DNA of 64,000 nt, from contig OZ244893.1 in NCBI GenBank assembly GCA_965221485.1, forward strand, positions 4,402,001 through 4,466,000, given 5' to 3'. Every line of letters starts with the position of its first letter. The stretch's first letter is position 1. This document shows, one piece after another, positions 33,871-46,824 of this stretch. This stretch comes from JAJEBT01 sp965221485. GTDB taxonomy: Bacteria; Pseudomonadota; Alphaproteobacteria; MPNO01; UBA830. The notes beneath the pieces are model-generated. The model was not told where the DNA came from. It saw nothing but the letters and a program-made list of their open reading frames with translations, and searched no databases. Position numbers and translations under genes: made by a program.

Positions 33871-35061
33871 ATGGCGAAGCAGAAGTTTGACCGGACGAAG
33901 CCTCACTGCAATGTGGGTACGATTGGTCATGTTGATCACGGCAAGACGACGTTGACGGCGGCGATCACGAAGATTCTTGCGGAGTCGGGTGGAGCCGAGT
34001 TCACGGCGTATGACGACATTGACAAGGCTCCCGAGGAGCGGGAGCGTGGGATCACGATTGCGACGGCTCATGTAGAGTATGAGACGGAGAACCGTCATTA
34101 CGCGCATGTGGACTGTCCGGGTCATGCGGATTATGTGAAGAACATGATCACGGGTGCGGCGCAGATGGATGGTGCGATTCTTGTTGTGAGTGCTGCGGAT
34201 GGTCCGATGCCTCAGACGCGCGAGCACATTCTTCTGGCGCGTCAGGTTGGTGTTCCTGCGATTGTTGTTTACATGAACAAGGTTGACCAGGTTGACGACG
34301 AGGAGCTTGTCGAGCTTGTCGAGCTTGAGATCCGGGAGTTGCTGAGTTCGTATGATTTTCCGGGGGATGACATTCCGGTTGTGAAGGGTTCGGCGTTGAT
34401 GGCGCTTGAGGGTTCGGATGAGGCTCTGGGCCGGTCTTCGGTTCTGGAATTGATGGCGGCGGTTGACAGTTATGTTCCGCAGCCGGAGCGTGCGAAGGAC
34501 CAGCCGTTTTTGATGCCGATTGAGGATGTATTTTCGATATCGGGCCGCGGGACGGTTGTGACGGGTCGGATTGAGCGCGGGATTGTGAAGGTTGGCGACC
34601 CGGTTGAGATTGTGGGGATCCGGGACACGTCGACGACGGTTGTGACTGGTGTTGAGATGTTCCGGAAGCTTCTGGATTCGGGTGAGGCGGGAGACAATGT
34701 GGGGTGTCTTCTTCGCGGTGTTGACCGGACGTCGGTTGAGCGGGGTCAGGTTCTTGCGGCCCCGAAGTCGATTACGCCGCACACGCGTTTCAAGGCGGAG
34801 GCGTATATCCTGACGAAGGAGGAGGGTGGTCGTCACACGCCGTTTTTCTCCAACTACCGTCCCCAGTTTTACTTTCGCACGACGGATGTGACGGGTGAGG
34901 TTCGTCTTGCGGAGGATGTGCAGATGGTGATGCCGGGAGACAATGTCTCGATGGAGGTTGACCTGATCTCGCCGATTGCGATGGATGAAGGCGTGCGGTT
35001 TGCGATCCGCGAAGGCGGACGCACCGTCGGCGCCGGCGTCGTCGCCGCAATCGGAGAGTAA
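33871..35061 (+). CDS. tuf: Elongation factor Tu, copy 1
   Basis: A 396-residue translational GTPase that delivers aminoacyl-tRNA to the ribosome. G1 is GHVDHGKT at residues 19-26, G3 is DCPGHADY at about 81-88, and G4 is NKVD at about 136-139; the domain 2 and 3 sequence is complete. The encoded protein is identical to that of the second tuf gene at 50.4 kb; by eye I see only three silent differences (34212, 34227, 34530). Identity stops sharply at both ends of the coding region. The codons are strikingly rich in GTT, GCG, CTT, CGT and TCG, unlike neighbouring genes. Gene conversion between copies is the usual explanation. Confidence 0.98.
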   Translation: MAKQKFDRTKPHCNVGTIGHVDHGKTTLTAAITKILAESGGAEFTAYDDIDKAPEERERGITIATAHVEYETENRHYAHVDCPGHADYVKNMITGAAQMDGAILVVSAADGPMPQTREHILLARQVGVPAIVVYMNKVDQVDDEELVELVELEIRELLSSYDFPGDDIPVVKGSALMALEGSDEALGRSSVLELMAAVDSYVPQPERAKDQPFLMPIEDVFSISGRGTVVTGRIERGIVKVGDPVEIVGIRDTSTTVVTGVEMFRKLLDSGEAGDNVGCLLRGVDRTSVERGQVLAAPKSITPHTRFKAEAYILTKEEGGRHTPFFSNYRPQFYFRTTDVTGEVRLAEDVQMVMPGDNVSMEVDLISPIAMDEGVRFAIREGGRTVGAGVVAAIGE

Positions 35062-35078
35062 GGGCGCACCGCGTAACT

Positions 35079-35154
35079 AGGAGTGTAGCTCAACTGGCAG
35101 AGCACCGGTCTCCAAAACCGGGGGTTGGGGGTTCGAGTCCCTCCACTCCTGCCA
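35079..35154 (+). tRNA. tRNA-Trp(CCA)
   Basis: A 76-base cloverleaf: acceptor AGGAGTG pairing with CACTCCT, D arm AGCTCAACTGGCAGAGC, anticodon CCA at 35112-35114 in the loop CTCCAAA, T arm GGTTCGAGTCC, encoded CCA. It sits between tuf and secE, the arrangement seen in other alphaproteobacteria. Confidence 0.95.
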
Positions 35155-35206
35155 GTTCGGTGGATGCGGGCGCAGCGGGGGCCCGGAACCCTTGGGAAAA
35201 GGCTTG

Positions 35207-35404
35207 ATGGCAAAAACCAACCCGATGGAATTCATCCAGCAGGTGCGGCGGGAAATGGCCCGTGTTACGTGGCCGAGCCGGCGTGAAACCCTGGTGACGA
35301 CGATCATGGTGTTCATTTTCGTCGCCCTTGCGGCCGTGTTCTTTCTTGCGGTCGACCAGGTTCTTTCGGTCGCGGTCAAGTTTATCCTCGGGCTGGGAGC
35401 ATAG
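35207..35404 (+). CDS. secE: Preprotein translocase subunit SecE
   Basis: A 65-residue short-form SecE of the SecYEG channel. The amphipathic helix FIQQVRREMARVTWPSRRET with the conserved WPSR is followed by one hydrophobic membrane segment (about residues 30-60). ATG at 35207 gives MAKTNPMEF, the usual N-terminus; a longer frame begins five codons earlier without signal. It is followed one base after its stop by nusG, the universal secE-nusG pairing. Confidence 0.93.
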   Translation: MAKTNPMEFIQQVRREMARVTWPSRRETLVTTIMVFIFVALAAVFFLAVDQVLSVAVKFILGLGA

Positions 35405-35405
35405 C

Positions 35406-35936
35406 GTGACTGCGAACTGGTATGTCATTCACGTCTATTCCGGCTTTGAAGCCAAGGTTGCGCAGTCGATTCGTGACCAGGCGCGGCAGACGGGGCTTGA
35501 TGACGTCATCGAGGAAGTTCTGGTTCCGATGGAAGAAGTGGTGCAGATGCGCCGCGGCACCAAGATCAACACGGAGCGGAAATTCTTCCCGGGCTATGTG
35601 CTGGCGCGGATGGAAATGAACGATGATGCCTGGCATCTCGTCAAGGATACGCCAAAGGTGGCCGGCTTCCTTGGTTCGGGCAACCGGCCGACGCCGCTCA
35701 CCGATGCCGAAGCGCAGCGAATCCTGCGTCAGGTCCGCGAGGGTGTGGAGCGTCCGAAGCCGTCTGTGACGTTCGAGGTCGGGGAACAGGTAAGAGTGGC
35801 CGACGGTCCGTTCACGTCGTTCAACGCGATGGTGGAAGATGTGGACGAGGGCAGGGCGCGGCTTCGGGTGACTGTATCGATCTTCGGTCGGGCGACGCCG
35901 GTCGAACTCGAGTACGGACAGGTTGAAAAACTCTGA
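35406..35936 (+). CDS. nusG: Transcription termination/antitermination protein NusG
   Basis: A 176-residue transcription factor that binds RNA polymerase and couples it to ribosomes or Rho. The start is GTG at 35406, giving TANWYVIHVYSGFE, the standard NGN-domain opening. The C-terminal KOW domain is GEQVRVADGPFTSFNA (about residues 124-139). It begins one base after the secE stop, so the two are translationally coupled. Confidence 0.95.
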   Translation: MTANWYVIHVYSGFEAKVAQSIRDQARQTGLDDVIEEVLVPMEEVVQMRRGTKINTERKFFPGYVLARMEMNDDAWHLVKDTPKVAGFLGSGNRPTPLTDAEAQRILRQVREGVERPKPSVTFEVGEQVRVADGPFTSFNAMVEDVDEGRARLRVTVSIFGRATPVELEYGQVEKL

Positions 35937-35960
35937 ATGCGCAAGCGAAGGTGAGGGCCA

Positions 35961-36389
35961 ATGGCCAAGAGAGTTCAGGGATATATCAAGCTTCAGATTC
36001 CGGCCGGATCGGCGAATCCGTCGCCGCCCATCGGCCCGGCGCTCGGCCAGGCCGGGCTGAACATCATGGAATTCTGCAAGGCGTTCAATGCACACACCCA
36101 GGGCCATGAACCCGGTGTTCCCACGCCAACCGTGATCACTGTCTATGCTGACAAGTCGTTCTCCTTCGAGACCCGGACACCGCCAGCCTCCTATTTCATA
36201 AAGAAGGCGGCAAGGGTCGCAAAGGGAGCCGCGACAACCGGCTCGGAAGTTGTGGGGGCTGTCAAGATGTCACAGCTTCGGGAAATCGCCGAGATCAAGA
36301 TGGAAGATCTCAATGCCCATGACCTCGATGCCGCGACCCGCATACTCGCGGGATCGGCACGGTCCATGGGAATACGGGTTCAGGAGTAG
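35961..36389 (+). CDS. rplK: 50S ribosomal protein L11
   Basis: A 142-residue L11, of normal length. The N-terminal domain has KLQIPAGSANPSPPIGPALG and GLNIMEFCKAFN; the C-terminal rRNA-binding domain ends SARSMGIRVQE. It binds the GTPase-associated region of 23S rRNA. It starts the rplK-rplA pair, 24 bases after nusG. Confidence 0.97.
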   Translation: MAKRVQGYIKLQIPAGSANPSPPIGPALGQAGLNIMEFCKAFNAHTQGHEPGVPTPTVITVYADKSFSFETRTPPASYFIKKAARVAKGAATTGSEVVGAVKMSQLREIAEIKMEDLNAHDLDAATRILAGSARSMGIRVQE

Positions 36390-36393
36390 GGGA

Positions 36394-37104
36394 ATGGTGA
36401 AGGTTGGAAAGCGAATCAGAACGGCACGCGAAACCATTGATCGCGATCAGCTGTACGGGCTTGAGGATGCGCTGAAACTGGTCAAGGAGGGTGCGCGGGC
36501 GAAGTTTGACGAGACCATCGAGCTGTCTCTCAACCTTGGCGTTGATCCGCGTCATGCTGACCAGATGGTCCGCGGGATGGCGTCCCTGCCCAACGGCACC
36601 GGGAAATCCGTCCGGGTCGCGGTGTTTGCCCGTGGCGACAAGGCCGATGAGGCACGCGAGGCTGGCGCCGATGTGGTGGGAGCCGAGGACCTCGCCGAGC
36701 AGGTCCAGAACGGTACGTTCGACTTCCAGAGTTGCATTGCGACCCCGGACATGATGCCGGTCGTCGGCCGTCTCGGGCGTATTCTCGGACCGCGCGGTCT
36801 CATGCCCAACCCGAAGCTCGGGACTGTGACCACCGATGTGGCAACAGCGGTGAAAGACGCCAAGGGCGGTCAGGTCCAGTTCCGGGTCGAGCGTGCCGGC
36901 ATCATTCATGCGGGTGTCGGCAAGGCCAGCTTCTCCGAAGAGGCCCTGAGCGAGAATATTTGTGCGCTGGTCGGGGCCATCAACCGGGCCAAGCCGACCG
37001 GGGCCAAGGGAACCTATATCAAGCGTATATCCGTGGCTTCGACCATGGGGCCGGGAATCCGGCTTGATGTTGGCCCGGTTCTGGAGCGCGCCACGGCGCG
37101 CTGA
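36394..37104 (+). CDS. rplA: 50S ribosomal protein L1
   Basis: A 236-residue L1 of the ribosomal stalk base. Recognisable elements are VELSLNLGVDPRHADQ-like strand 1, the GRILGPRGLMPNPKLGTV hallmark around residues 125-142 and the closing block ISVASTMGPGIRLD. ATG at 36394 follows GTAGGGGA. L1 normally represses the rplKA transcript by binding its leader. Confidence 0.97.
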   Translation: MVKVGKRIRTARETIDRDQLYGLEDALKLVKEGARAKFDETIELSLNLGVDPRHADQMVRGMASLPNGTGKSVRVAVFARGDKADEAREAGADVVGAEDLAEQVQNGTFDFQSCIATPDMMPVVGRLGRILGPRGLMPNPKLGTVTTDVATAVKDAKGGQVQFRVERAGIIHAGVGKASFSEEALSENICALVGAINRAKPTGAKGTYIKRISVASTMGPGIRLDVGPVLERATAR

Positions 37105-37387
37105 AACCGAATTCGCACCGGACGGCCGGAGATGGCGGTCCGGTGCGGGGCCTCCGGGGGCGCGGCAGTGCCGCTCCGGAGTCCATCCTGTCCGGGACTG
37201 CAGGTCCGGCCAAAAGGCCGGTTAAGGACGTGTCGCCTGCACAGACGGGAGTTGAACCAGGGGTGGCCCTGTACCGCCCACGGCTCGAACTTCTGGGACA
37301 GGCAAACCGGTTCCGTGTTTGCCGCGGAACCAGACGCTCACCGAGCAGGCTCCGAAGGGTCTGTTCCAGTATTGTGGAGATGGCCGG
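37105..37387 (+). promoter_or_regulatory. rplA-rplJ leader region (probable L10 leader)
   Basis: A 283-base non-coding gap between rplA and rplJ, where bacteria commonly place an RNA leader to which L10(L12)4 binds to control rplJL. Immediately after the rplA stop there is a perfect 10-bp inverted repeat (CGCACCGGAC at 37114-37123, GTCCGGTGCG at 37138-37147; 14-base loop). The L10-binding kink-turn itself was not modelled, so its position is not assigned. Confidence 0.5.
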
Positions 37388-37903
37388 GTGGATCGAATTG
37401 AGAAAGAAGCGCTGGTCGCGTCGCTGCACGAAACATTTTCGGCTGCGACGCTGGTGGTCGTGACCTGCCCGCTGGGCATGAACGTCGCCCAGTCGCAACA
37501 GTTGCGTATGCAGCTGCGCGATGCCGGTGCCAGTTACAAGGTGACCAAGAACCGGCTGACGCGTCTCGCGCTGAAGGATACACAGTTCGAGGCCCTGTGC
37601 GACCTGTTCAGTGGGCCGACCGCAATTGCATGGTCGGATGATGCTGTCGCCGCTGCTCGCGTTGCCGTCAGTTTTTCCGAGGAAAACAGCCAGTTGAAGA
37701 TACTGGGTGGCGGCCTCGGGTCCGAAGTTCTCGATCAGTCCGGCGTGGCCGCTCTGGCGCGCTTGCCTTCGCTCGATGAATTGCGGGGAAAACTGGTCGG
37801 TCTGATCCAGACTCCGGCGACGCGCCTTGCCGGCGTCCTGCAGGCACCGGGCGGACAGCTCGCCCGCGTGCTTTCGGCCCATGCCGAACAGGAAGCCGCC
37901 TGA
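37388..37903 (+). CDS. rplJ: 50S ribosomal protein L10
   Basis: A 171-residue L10, which anchors L7/L12 dimers to the ribosome. I start it at GTG 37388 (VDRIEKEALVASLHETF), since L10 proteins open with a helix of this type and GGAG lies about nine bases upstream. Features include SYKVTKNRLTRLAL and FSGPTAIAWS in the RNA-binding domain, and the C-terminal helix LAGVLQAPGGQLARVLSA for L7/L12 binding. A longer frame exists upstream in the leader but does not resemble L10. Confidence 0.93.
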   Translation: MDRIEKEALVASLHETFSAATLVVVTCPLGMNVAQSQQLRMQLRDAGASYKVTKNRLTRLALKDTQFEALCDLFSGPTAIAWSDDAVAAARVAVSFSEENSQLKILGGGLGSEVLDQSGVAALARLPSLDELRGKLVGLIQTPATRLAGVLQAPGGQLARVLSAHAEQEAA

Positions 37904-37945
37904 TCCACACCTGTCAACTGAAGTTCAAGCCCGGGAGATATGACA

Positions 37946-38323
37946 ATGGCTGATCTTGATAAAATTGTAGAGGACCTGTCTGGCCTGACGGTGCTCGAAG
38001 CCGCCGAACTTTCCAAGAAACTCGAGGAAAAATGGGGCGTTTCGGCCGCTGCACCGGTGGCTGTCGCGGCTGTGGCCGGCGGCAACGGTGCGGCCCCTGC
38101 CGAAGAGGAGCAGGTGGAATTTGATGTGATTCTTGCGAGCTTCGGCGAGAAGAAGATCAATGTCATCAAGGAGGTACGGGCCATCACGGGTCTCGGCCTC
38201 AAGGAAGCCAAGGACCTGGTGGAGGGTGTGCCGAAACCGGTGAAGGAGGCTGTCAGCAAGGACGAGGCCGAGGACATCCGCAAGAAGCTTGAAGATGCGG
38301 GTGCTGCCGTCGAGGTGAAGTAA
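37946..38323 (+). CDS. rplL: 50S ribosomal protein L7/L12
   Basis: A 125-residue stalk protein. N-terminal dimerisation domain ADLDKIVEDLSGLTVLEAAE, Ala/Pro hinge (APVAVAAVAGGNGAAP), and C-terminal factor-binding domain (KINVIKEVRAITGLGLKEAK, VEGVPKPVKE). ATG at 37946 is preferred over the ATG two codons earlier because of the spacing from GGGAG (37932-37936). A high-copy ribosomal protein. Confidence 0.97.
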   Translation: MADLDKIVEDLSGLTVLEAAELSKKLEEKWGVSAAAPVAVAAVAGGNGAAPAEEEQVEFDVILASFGEKKINVIKEVRAITGLGLKEAKDLVEGVPKPVKEAVSKDEAEDIRKKLEDAGAAVEVK

Positions 38324-38339
38324 CCTTGCACCTTCGTTG

Positions 38340-38405
38340 GTGCCGCGGCCAAAGAGCGGCACAACCCCTGTCCCCGTTTGTACGGGTCCGCATCCGGTGC
38401 GGACC
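38340..38405 (+). promoter_or_regulatory. Two perfect hairpins between rplL and rpoB
   Basis: Hairpin 1: GTGCCGC 38340-38346 pairs with GCGGCAC 38356-38362. Hairpin 2: GGTCCGC 38385-38391 pairs with GCGGACC 38399-38405, followed by TGTTT. In E. coli the rplL-rpoB gap holds an attenuator and an RNase III site that set the ratio of ribosomal protein to polymerase mRNA; these hairpins sit in the equivalent place. Confidence 0.55.
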
Positions 38406-38432
38406 TGTTTCCCCATGCCCTGTGAGGTGTCC

Positions 38433-41400
38433 ATGGTAACGTCGATTGCCGAACGCAAGCGCATACGCAAGGATTTCGGGCGCATTGACGCAGTTGCGCC
38501 AATGCCCAATCTGATAGAGGTCCAGAAGAGCTCGTACGATACGTTTCTGCAGCTTGGTGTCCCGGCTGGCCGGCGGGAGAATTCGGGGCTTCAGGAGGTG
38601 TTCCATTCGGTGTTTCCGATCGAGGACTTCTCGGGCACCGGACGGCTTGATTTCAGCGGCTACGAGCTTGAACCGCCAAAATATGATGTGGAGGAATGCC
38701 GCCAGCGCGGGATGACCTTTGCAGCCCCTCTCAAGGTCACATTGCGGCTTACCGTGTTCGATGTTGACGAGGAGACCGGTTCGCGGTCCATGCGCAACAG
38801 CAAGGAGCAGGATGTCTATATGGGCGATCTGCCGCTGATGACCAACGAGGGAACGTTCGTCATCAACGGAACCGATCGCGTGATCGTGTCCCAGATGCAT
38901 CGTTCGCCCGGCGTGTTCTTCGATCACGACCGGGGCAAGTCACACGCGTCCGGCAAGTTCCTTTTCGCGGCCCGCGTGATTCCCTATCGCGGCTCGTGGC
39001 TGGATTTCGAGTTCGACGTCAAGGACATCCTGCATGTGAGGATTGATCGCCGGCGCAAACTGCCGGTGACGACGCTGCTGCTGGCGCTTGATTCCGCGGC
39101 AACGGCCGCAAGGCGCCGGGAGCTGGAGGCCGAGCGCATCATGCTTCCGGTCGAGGAAGCCGACGGGATGGATGTGACCGAGGTCCTCCATTACTTCTAT
39201 GATCGCATCACGCTGACCCGCGATGGCGATGGCTGGGAGATGCCTTTTGACGCCACGGCGTGGCGAGGCCGGACGCTGGTCAGGGACCTGGTCGAGGCCG
39301 GCACTGGCCGCGTGGTCGCCGAAAGCGGCGCGAAGATGACACCGCGCCTGTGCCGTCAGGCCGAATCCGACGGCCTCACCGGAATCCATATCTCCAGGGA
39401 GGACCTGCACGGTCAGTATCTGGGAGACGACATCATCGACGAGGACACCGGCAGGGTCCTCCTTGAGACAGGTGACGAGATCGATGATACGATCCTCGAG
39501 ACTCTGGAAGAGCACAAGATCAAGAGCTTTGAAATGCTCTCGGTGGATGCGTCGGAAGTCGGCCCCTATCTTCTGAACACGCTCTCGGTGGACCGCAACC
39601 GGACCCGTGAGGAAGCGCTGACCGACATTTACCGCGTGATCCGCCCCGGGGAGCCGCCGACGCTGGATGCCGCAGAGGGTCTGTTCCGCAGCCTGTTCTT
39701 TGATCCGGAGCGCTATGATCTATCGGCGGTCGGGCGCGTCAAGCTGAATGCCCGGCTCGGACTCGGGGGCGACGACAAGGTTCGTGTCCTGGAGCGGGAA
39801 GATATTCTTGCCGTGGTGAAGACACTTGTCCGGCTGCGAAACGGCCATGGCGAGATCGACGATATCGACCATCTCGGCAATCGCCGGGTGCGCTCGGTAG
39901 GCGAACTGATGGAGAACCAGTACCGCATCGGGCTCACGCGTATGGAGCGGGCCATCCGCGAGCGCATGGGATCGATCGAACTGGATCCGATCATGCCGCA
40001 TGACCTGATCAACGCCAAGCCGGCGGCGGCGGCGGTCCGGGAATTTTTCGGATCTTCGCAGTTGTCCCAGTTCATGGACCAGACCAACCCCCTGAGCGAG
40101 ATCACCCACAAGCGCCGGCTTTCTGCCCTGGGCCCGGGCGGGCTGTCGCGAGAGCGCGCCGGTTTCGAGGTGCGTGACGTGCATCCGACCCATTATGGCC
40201 GCATCTGTCCGATCGAGACGCCGGAGGGTCCGAACATCGGCCTGATCAACTCGCTGGCAACCTTCGCGCGCGTCAATCAGTACGGCTTTATCGAGACGCC
40301 CTACCGCGTTGTCCGCGACGGCGTGGTGACCGAGGAGGTTGCGTATCACTCGGCGATCGATGAGGGGCAGTACACGATTGCCCAGGCCAATGCGCTGCTG
40401 GATGACGACGGGCGGTTTATCGAGCCCATGGTGAGTTGCCGCGCAGCCAGCGAATTTGTCATGGCCAGACCGGACCAGATCGATCTCATTGATGTCTCGC
40501 CAAAGCAGCTCGTGTCGGTGGCTGCGGCCCTGATTCCGTTTCTCGAGAACGATGACGCCAACCGCGCACTGATGGGCTCCAACATGCAGCGTCAGGCGGT
40601 GCCGCTGGTGCGTGCCGAGGCGCCGCTGGTCGGAACCGGTATGGAAGAGGCGGTCGCTTTCGGATCGGGCGCCACCGTCTCGGCACGGCGGGCAGGCGTG
40701 GTCGATCAGGTCGAGGCCACCCGGATCGTTGTGCAGACCACGGAAGAGTCGTCCCGGTCGGAACCCGGCGTCGATATCTACAATCTTCTCAAGTTCCAGC
40801 GCTCCAACCAGAATACCTGCATCAGCCAGCGTCCGCTGGTCCGGGTGGGTGATCAGGTGGAGGCGGGCGACATCATCGCCGATGGTCCCTCAACGGACCG
40901 CGGCGAACTTGCGCTCGGCCGCAATGTGCTGGTCGCCTTCATGCCGTGGAACGGATACAACTTCGAAGACTCTATCCTGATCTCCGAACGGGTCGTGCGC
41001 GACGATGTGTTCACCTCGATTCACATCGAGGAGTTCGAGATCATGGCGCGCGACATCAAGCTCGGTCAGGAAGAGATTACCCGCGATATCCCCAATGTCG
41101 GCGAGGACGCGCTCCGGAACCTCGATGAGGCCGGCATTGTCTATATAGGCGCCGAAGTCAATTCAGGCGATATCCTGGTGGGGAAGGTGACCCCCAAGGG
41201 CGAGAGTCCGATGACCCCGGAAGAAAAGCTGCTGCGCGCGATTTTCGGGGAAAAGGCCTCGGATGTCCGCGATACCTCGCTGCGGTTGCCGGCCGGTGTT
41301 TCGGGGACGGTCGTCGAGGTCCGGGTGTTCTCGAGACGCGGTATTGACAAGGACGAACGCGCAAAGGCGATCGAACGGGAAGAGATCGACCGTCTGGCCA

Positions 41401-42599
41401 AGGACCGGGACGATGAACGGAAAATTCTCGAGCGTTCGGTCATCGGCCGGCTCGAGTCCCTGCTCGTCGGCCACATCCTGCGGTCCGGTCCGAGGCAGCT
41501 GACGCCTGGAAACCGGATCACTCGGTCGATGCTGGCGTCCCTGTCGGCGCGCCAGATGACCCAGATCACTGTCAGCGACGAGGAGGTGATGACACGGGTC
41601 GAGGCCTTGCGCAAGCAGTTCCAGGCCAGTGAACGGCGGTTGCAGAGCCTGTTCAACAGCAAGGTGGAGAAGCTGCAGGGCGGCGACGAGCTGCAGCCCG
41701 GCGTAATGAAGGTCGTCAAGGTCTTTGTCGCCGTGAAGCGGAAGCTGCAGCCGGGCGACAAGATGGCGGGCCGGCATGGCAACAAGGGGGTAATTTCGAA
41801 GATTGCCCCGATCGAGGACATGCCGTATCTCGAGGACGGCACACCTGTTGATGTCGTGCTCAATCCGCTTGGCGTTCCGTCGCGAATGAATGTGGGCCAG
41901 ATTCTGGAAACCCATCTCGGCTGGGCTGCGGCAGGACTTGGCCAGCGTGTCGGCGCGATGCTTGACGAGGCCATGCGCGAGGACCGCATCGGGGAACTGC
42001 GCCAGGAAATCCGGGAACTCTATGGTGAAGCCTCCTATGATGATCGCTTCATGGACATGGAAGACAACCGGTTGGTGGAATTTGCCGACAGCCTGCGCCA
42101 GGGGGTCCCGATGGCGACGCCTGTGTTTGACGGCGCCCGGGAGGAGGATATTGTCCAGCTTCTGCGTCGCGCCGGTCTTGATGAATCAGGCCAGGTCACG
42201 CTTCACGACGGCCGCACCGGAGAAGCGTTCGCGCGTCCGGTCACTGTCGGCTATATTTACATGATGAAGCTCCACCATCTGGTGGATGACAAGATCCACG
42301 CCCGTTCCATTGGACCCTACAGCCTGGTCACCCAGCAGCCGCTGGGCGGCAAGGCCCTGTTCGGGGGCCAGCGCTTCGGCGAAATGGAGGTCTGGGCGCT
42401 TGAAGCCTACGGTGCCGCCTATGCCTTGCAGGAGATGCTGACGGTCAAGTCGGATGACGTGCCGGGACGCACCAAGACCTACGAGGCCATTGTTCGTGGA
42501 GACGATACATTTGAAGCCGGGGTGCCCGAATCCTTCAACGTGCTGGTGAAGGAATTGAAGTCCCTCGGCCTCAATATCGAGCTGAATCAGCAAACGTGA
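38433..42599 (+). CDS. rpoB: DNA-directed RNA polymerase subunit beta
   Basis: A 1388-residue beta subunit, of typical proteobacterial length. The start is ATG 38433 (MVTSIAERKRIRKDFGRI). The rifampicin-binding cluster (SSQLSQFMDQTNPLSEITHK) begins near residue 540 and appears wild type, with RERAGFEVRDVHPTHYGRI following. The KMAGRHGNKGV active-site region lies near residue 1110, and the C-terminus ends in the clamp-interacting LKSLGLNIEL. It is followed by rpoC after 19 bases. Confidence 0.98.
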   Translation: MVTSIAERKRIRKDFGRIDAVAPMPNLIEVQKSSYDTFLQLGVPAGRRENSGLQEVFHSVFPIEDFSGTGRLDFSGYELEPPKYDVEECRQRGMTFAAPLKVTLRLTVFDVDEETGSRSMRNSKEQDVYMGDLPLMTNEGTFVINGTDRVIVSQMHRSPGVFFDHDRGKSHASGKFLFAARVIPYRGSWLDFEFDVKDILHVRIDRRRKLPVTTLLLALDSAATAARRRELEAERIMLPVEEADGMDVTEVLHYFYDRITLTRDGDGWEMPFDATAWRGRTLVRDLVEAGTGRVVAESGAKMTPRLCRQAESDGLTGIHISREDLHGQYLGDDIIDEDTGRVLLETGDEIDDTILETLEEHKIKSFEMLSVDASEVGPYLLNTLSVDRNRTREEALTDIYRVIRPGEPPTLDAAEGLFRSLFFDPERYDLSAVGRVKLNARLGLGGDDKVRVLEREDILAVVKTLVRLRNGHGEIDDIDHLGNRRVRSVGELMENQYRIGLTRMERAIRERMGSIELDPIMPHDLINAKPAAAAVREFFGSSQLSQFMDQTNPLSEITHKRRLSALGPGGLSRERAGFEVRDVHPTHYGRICPIETPEGPNIGLINSLATFARVNQYGFIETPYRVVRDGVVTEEVAYHSAIDEGQYTIAQANALLDDDGRFIEPMVSCRAASEFVMARPDQIDLIDVSPKQLVSVAAALIPFLENDDANRALMGSNMQRQAVPLVRAEAPLVGTGMEEAVAFGSGATVSARRAGVVDQVEATRIVVQTTEESSRSEPGVDIYNLLKFQRSNQNTCISQRPLVRVGDQVEAGDIIADGPSTDRGELALGRNVLVAFMPWNGYNFEDSILISERVVRDDVFTSIHIEEFEIMARDIKLGQEEITRDIPNVGEDALRNLDEAGIVYIGAEVNSGDILVGKVTPKGESPMTPEEKLLRAIFGEKASDVRDTSLRLPAGVSGTVVEVRVFSRRGIDKDERAKAIEREEIDRLAKDRDDERKILERSVIGRLESLLVGHILRSGPRQLTPGNRITRSMLASLSARQMTQITVSDEEVMTRVEALRKQFQASERRLQSLFNSKVEKLQGGDELQPGVMKVVKVFVAVKRKLQPGDKMAGRHGNKGVISKIAPIEDMPYLEDGTPVDVVLNPLGVPSRMNVGQILETHLGWAAAGLGQRVGAMLDEAMREDRIGELRQEIRELYGEASYDDRFMDMEDNRLVEFADSLRQGVPMATPVFDGAREEDIVQLLRRAGLDESGQVTLHDGRTGEAFARPVTVGYIYMMKLHHLVDDKIHARSIGPYSLVTQQPLGGKALFGGQRFGEMEVWALEAYGAAYALQEMLTVKSDDVPGRTKTYEAIVRGDDTFEAGVPESFNVLVKELKSLGLNIELNQQT

Positions 42600-42618
42600 C
42601 GCACCCGGGAGAGACGAC

Positions 42619-46824
<4,206 letters not shown>

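Noticed and set aside
33436..34836. Long minus-strand open frame opposite tuf copy 1 (466 codons), and a matching one opposite copy 2 (to 51410)
   Set aside because: It is the shadow of tuf: its sequence is Arg/Asn/His-rich, it exists only because of the codon bias of tuf, and both copies produce the same artefact.
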